Below, one piece after another: positions 21,093 through 21,605 of a stretch of 21,605 nucleotides of DNA. The translations under genes were made by a program, and so were the position numbers. Source of the stretch: an uncultured Collinsella sp. (GTDB lineage Bacteria > Actinomycetota > Coriobacteriia > Coriobacteriales > Coriobacteriaceae); NCBI GenBank assembly GCA_900765185.1, contig CAAFQT010000029.1, forward strand, positions 1 through 21,605. The letters run 5' to 3'. The notes under the pieces were generated by a model. The model made no database searches, was not told the DNA's origin, and saw only the letters and a program-made list of their open reading frames with translations. Position 1 is the stretch's first letter. Each line of letters begins with the position of its first letter.

Positions 21093-21605
21093 ATGGATTT
21101 TACGGTTGAGAATGCGGGCACCACGATTGCCTGTCGTGAGTATGCCGGCCCGGACGTGCCGTCCGATGCGCCTGCCTTGGTATGCGTGCACGGTGCCTGC
21201 GTCGACGGCATCTTCTTTGACGGCATCGCCCGCGAGCTCAGCTGTGACTACCGCGTAATTGCCTACGACCGCCGCGGCTGCGGTGAGAGCGGCGACGCGG
21301 CAGACGGCCGCTACGATCTTGCTGCCCAAGCCGCCGATCTGCAAGCCGTTATCGAGTACGTCGGCGCTCCGGCAAACGTGCTCGCGCACAGTGCCGGCAC
21401 GTTGGTGGCTCTGGAGCTTCTTCGCACAAACCCGGCTGTCGTTTCGCGTGCGATTCTGCACGAGCCCGCCGTGACGGGTGAAGGTGCTGGCATGGGCGCG
21501 GCCCCCATTTTGCTCGACATGATTGCGGCGGGGGAGGGCTCGAGGGGCTTTAGGGCCTTTTCGGGCGCCCTCCGCGGACCGGGCCCCCCGGCCCCCAAGA
21601 CCCAC
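21093..21605 (+). CDS. Alpha/beta hydrolase, N-terminal part (cut by window edge)
   Basis: The visible 171 residues are the first two-thirds of an alpha/beta-fold hydrolase. They show the oxyanion-hole motif VCVHGAC (30-36), YDRRGCGES (58-66) and the nucleophile elbow AHSAG with Ser100; the acid and histidine of the triad should lie beyond the right edge. The substrate is unknown; relatives include esterases and haloperoxidase-like enzymes. The ATG at 21093 follows GGGGGC. The last 70 bases use codons rare elsewhere in the window (AGG, GGA, CCC), and the translation there (RGPGPPAPKTH) looks less convincing, so sequence errors at a contig end are possible. Confidence 0.85.
   Translation, partial: MDFTVENAGTTIACREYAGPDVPSDAPALVCVHGACVDGIFFDGIARELSCDYRVIAYDRRGCGESGDAADGRYDLAAQAADLQAVIEYVGAPANVLAHSAGTLVALELLRTNPAVVSRAILHEPAVTGEGAGMGAAPILLDMIAAGEGSRGFRAFSGALRGPGPPAPKTH

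Overview
The window is about 60% GC, has strong AGGAGG-type ribosome binding sites, and reads like a gut member of the Coriobacteriia, most likely Collinsella. That assignment comes from gene content, codon use and a dispersed repeat I associate with that group; no search was run. There are 21 protein-coding loci (two cut by the window edges, one a remnant). I saw no rRNA, tRNA or CRISPR array.

Layout. Positions 1-4680 hold aspartate-family amino acid genes: thrB (partial) and thrC leftward, lysC and asd rightward from a shared 104-bp divergent region. Positions 4680-6900 are accessory: a long hairpin, a methylated-DNA repair methyltransferase, the 5' remnant of an Abi_2-type phage-defence gene, and a GyrI-like gene with a LexA-box-like palindrome in its promoter. 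Positions 6882-10354 encode a two-gene MacB/FtsX-type ABC exporter. Positions 10472-12330 hold three leftward genes: a small conserved protein, a MerR regulator with the AdhR-type Cys52, and an XRE regulator fused to a repeat-bearing linker and a membrane domain. Positions 12702-16554 carry phosphofructokinase, an anchored choloylglycine-hydrolase-family enzyme and an M18 aminopeptidase. Positions 16692-17633 are a RelB/DinJ-like antitoxin and PIN toxin with their own promoter and iterated operator-like repeats. Positions 17634-17972 are gene-free and repeat-rich. Positions 17973-21605 hold a 2-hydroxyacid dehydrogenase, methionine aminopeptidase, a radical SAM protein and the start of an alpha/beta hydrolase.

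Most of what ordinary gene calls leave unexplained is structured intergenic DNA. (1) A 43-45 bp repeat occurs six times. It has one upstream arm that can pair with either of two downstream arms, each followed by a T-rich stretch. It sits directly after stop codons or about 18-20 nt before start codons, and beside three copies there is an ACGCCGG-type hairpin oriented to stop the opposite strand, so the composite looks like a bidirectional terminator cassette. (2) Four long inverted repeats with perfect 20-28 bp arms and unrelated sequences sit at gene boundaries. One is nested inside a second 16-bp inverted repeat that includes the pfkA stop codon. (3) A SOS-box-like palindrome precedes the GyrI-like gene. 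I do not see a complete new defence or biosynthetic system here; the structured intergenic elements are the best candidates for something undescribed.
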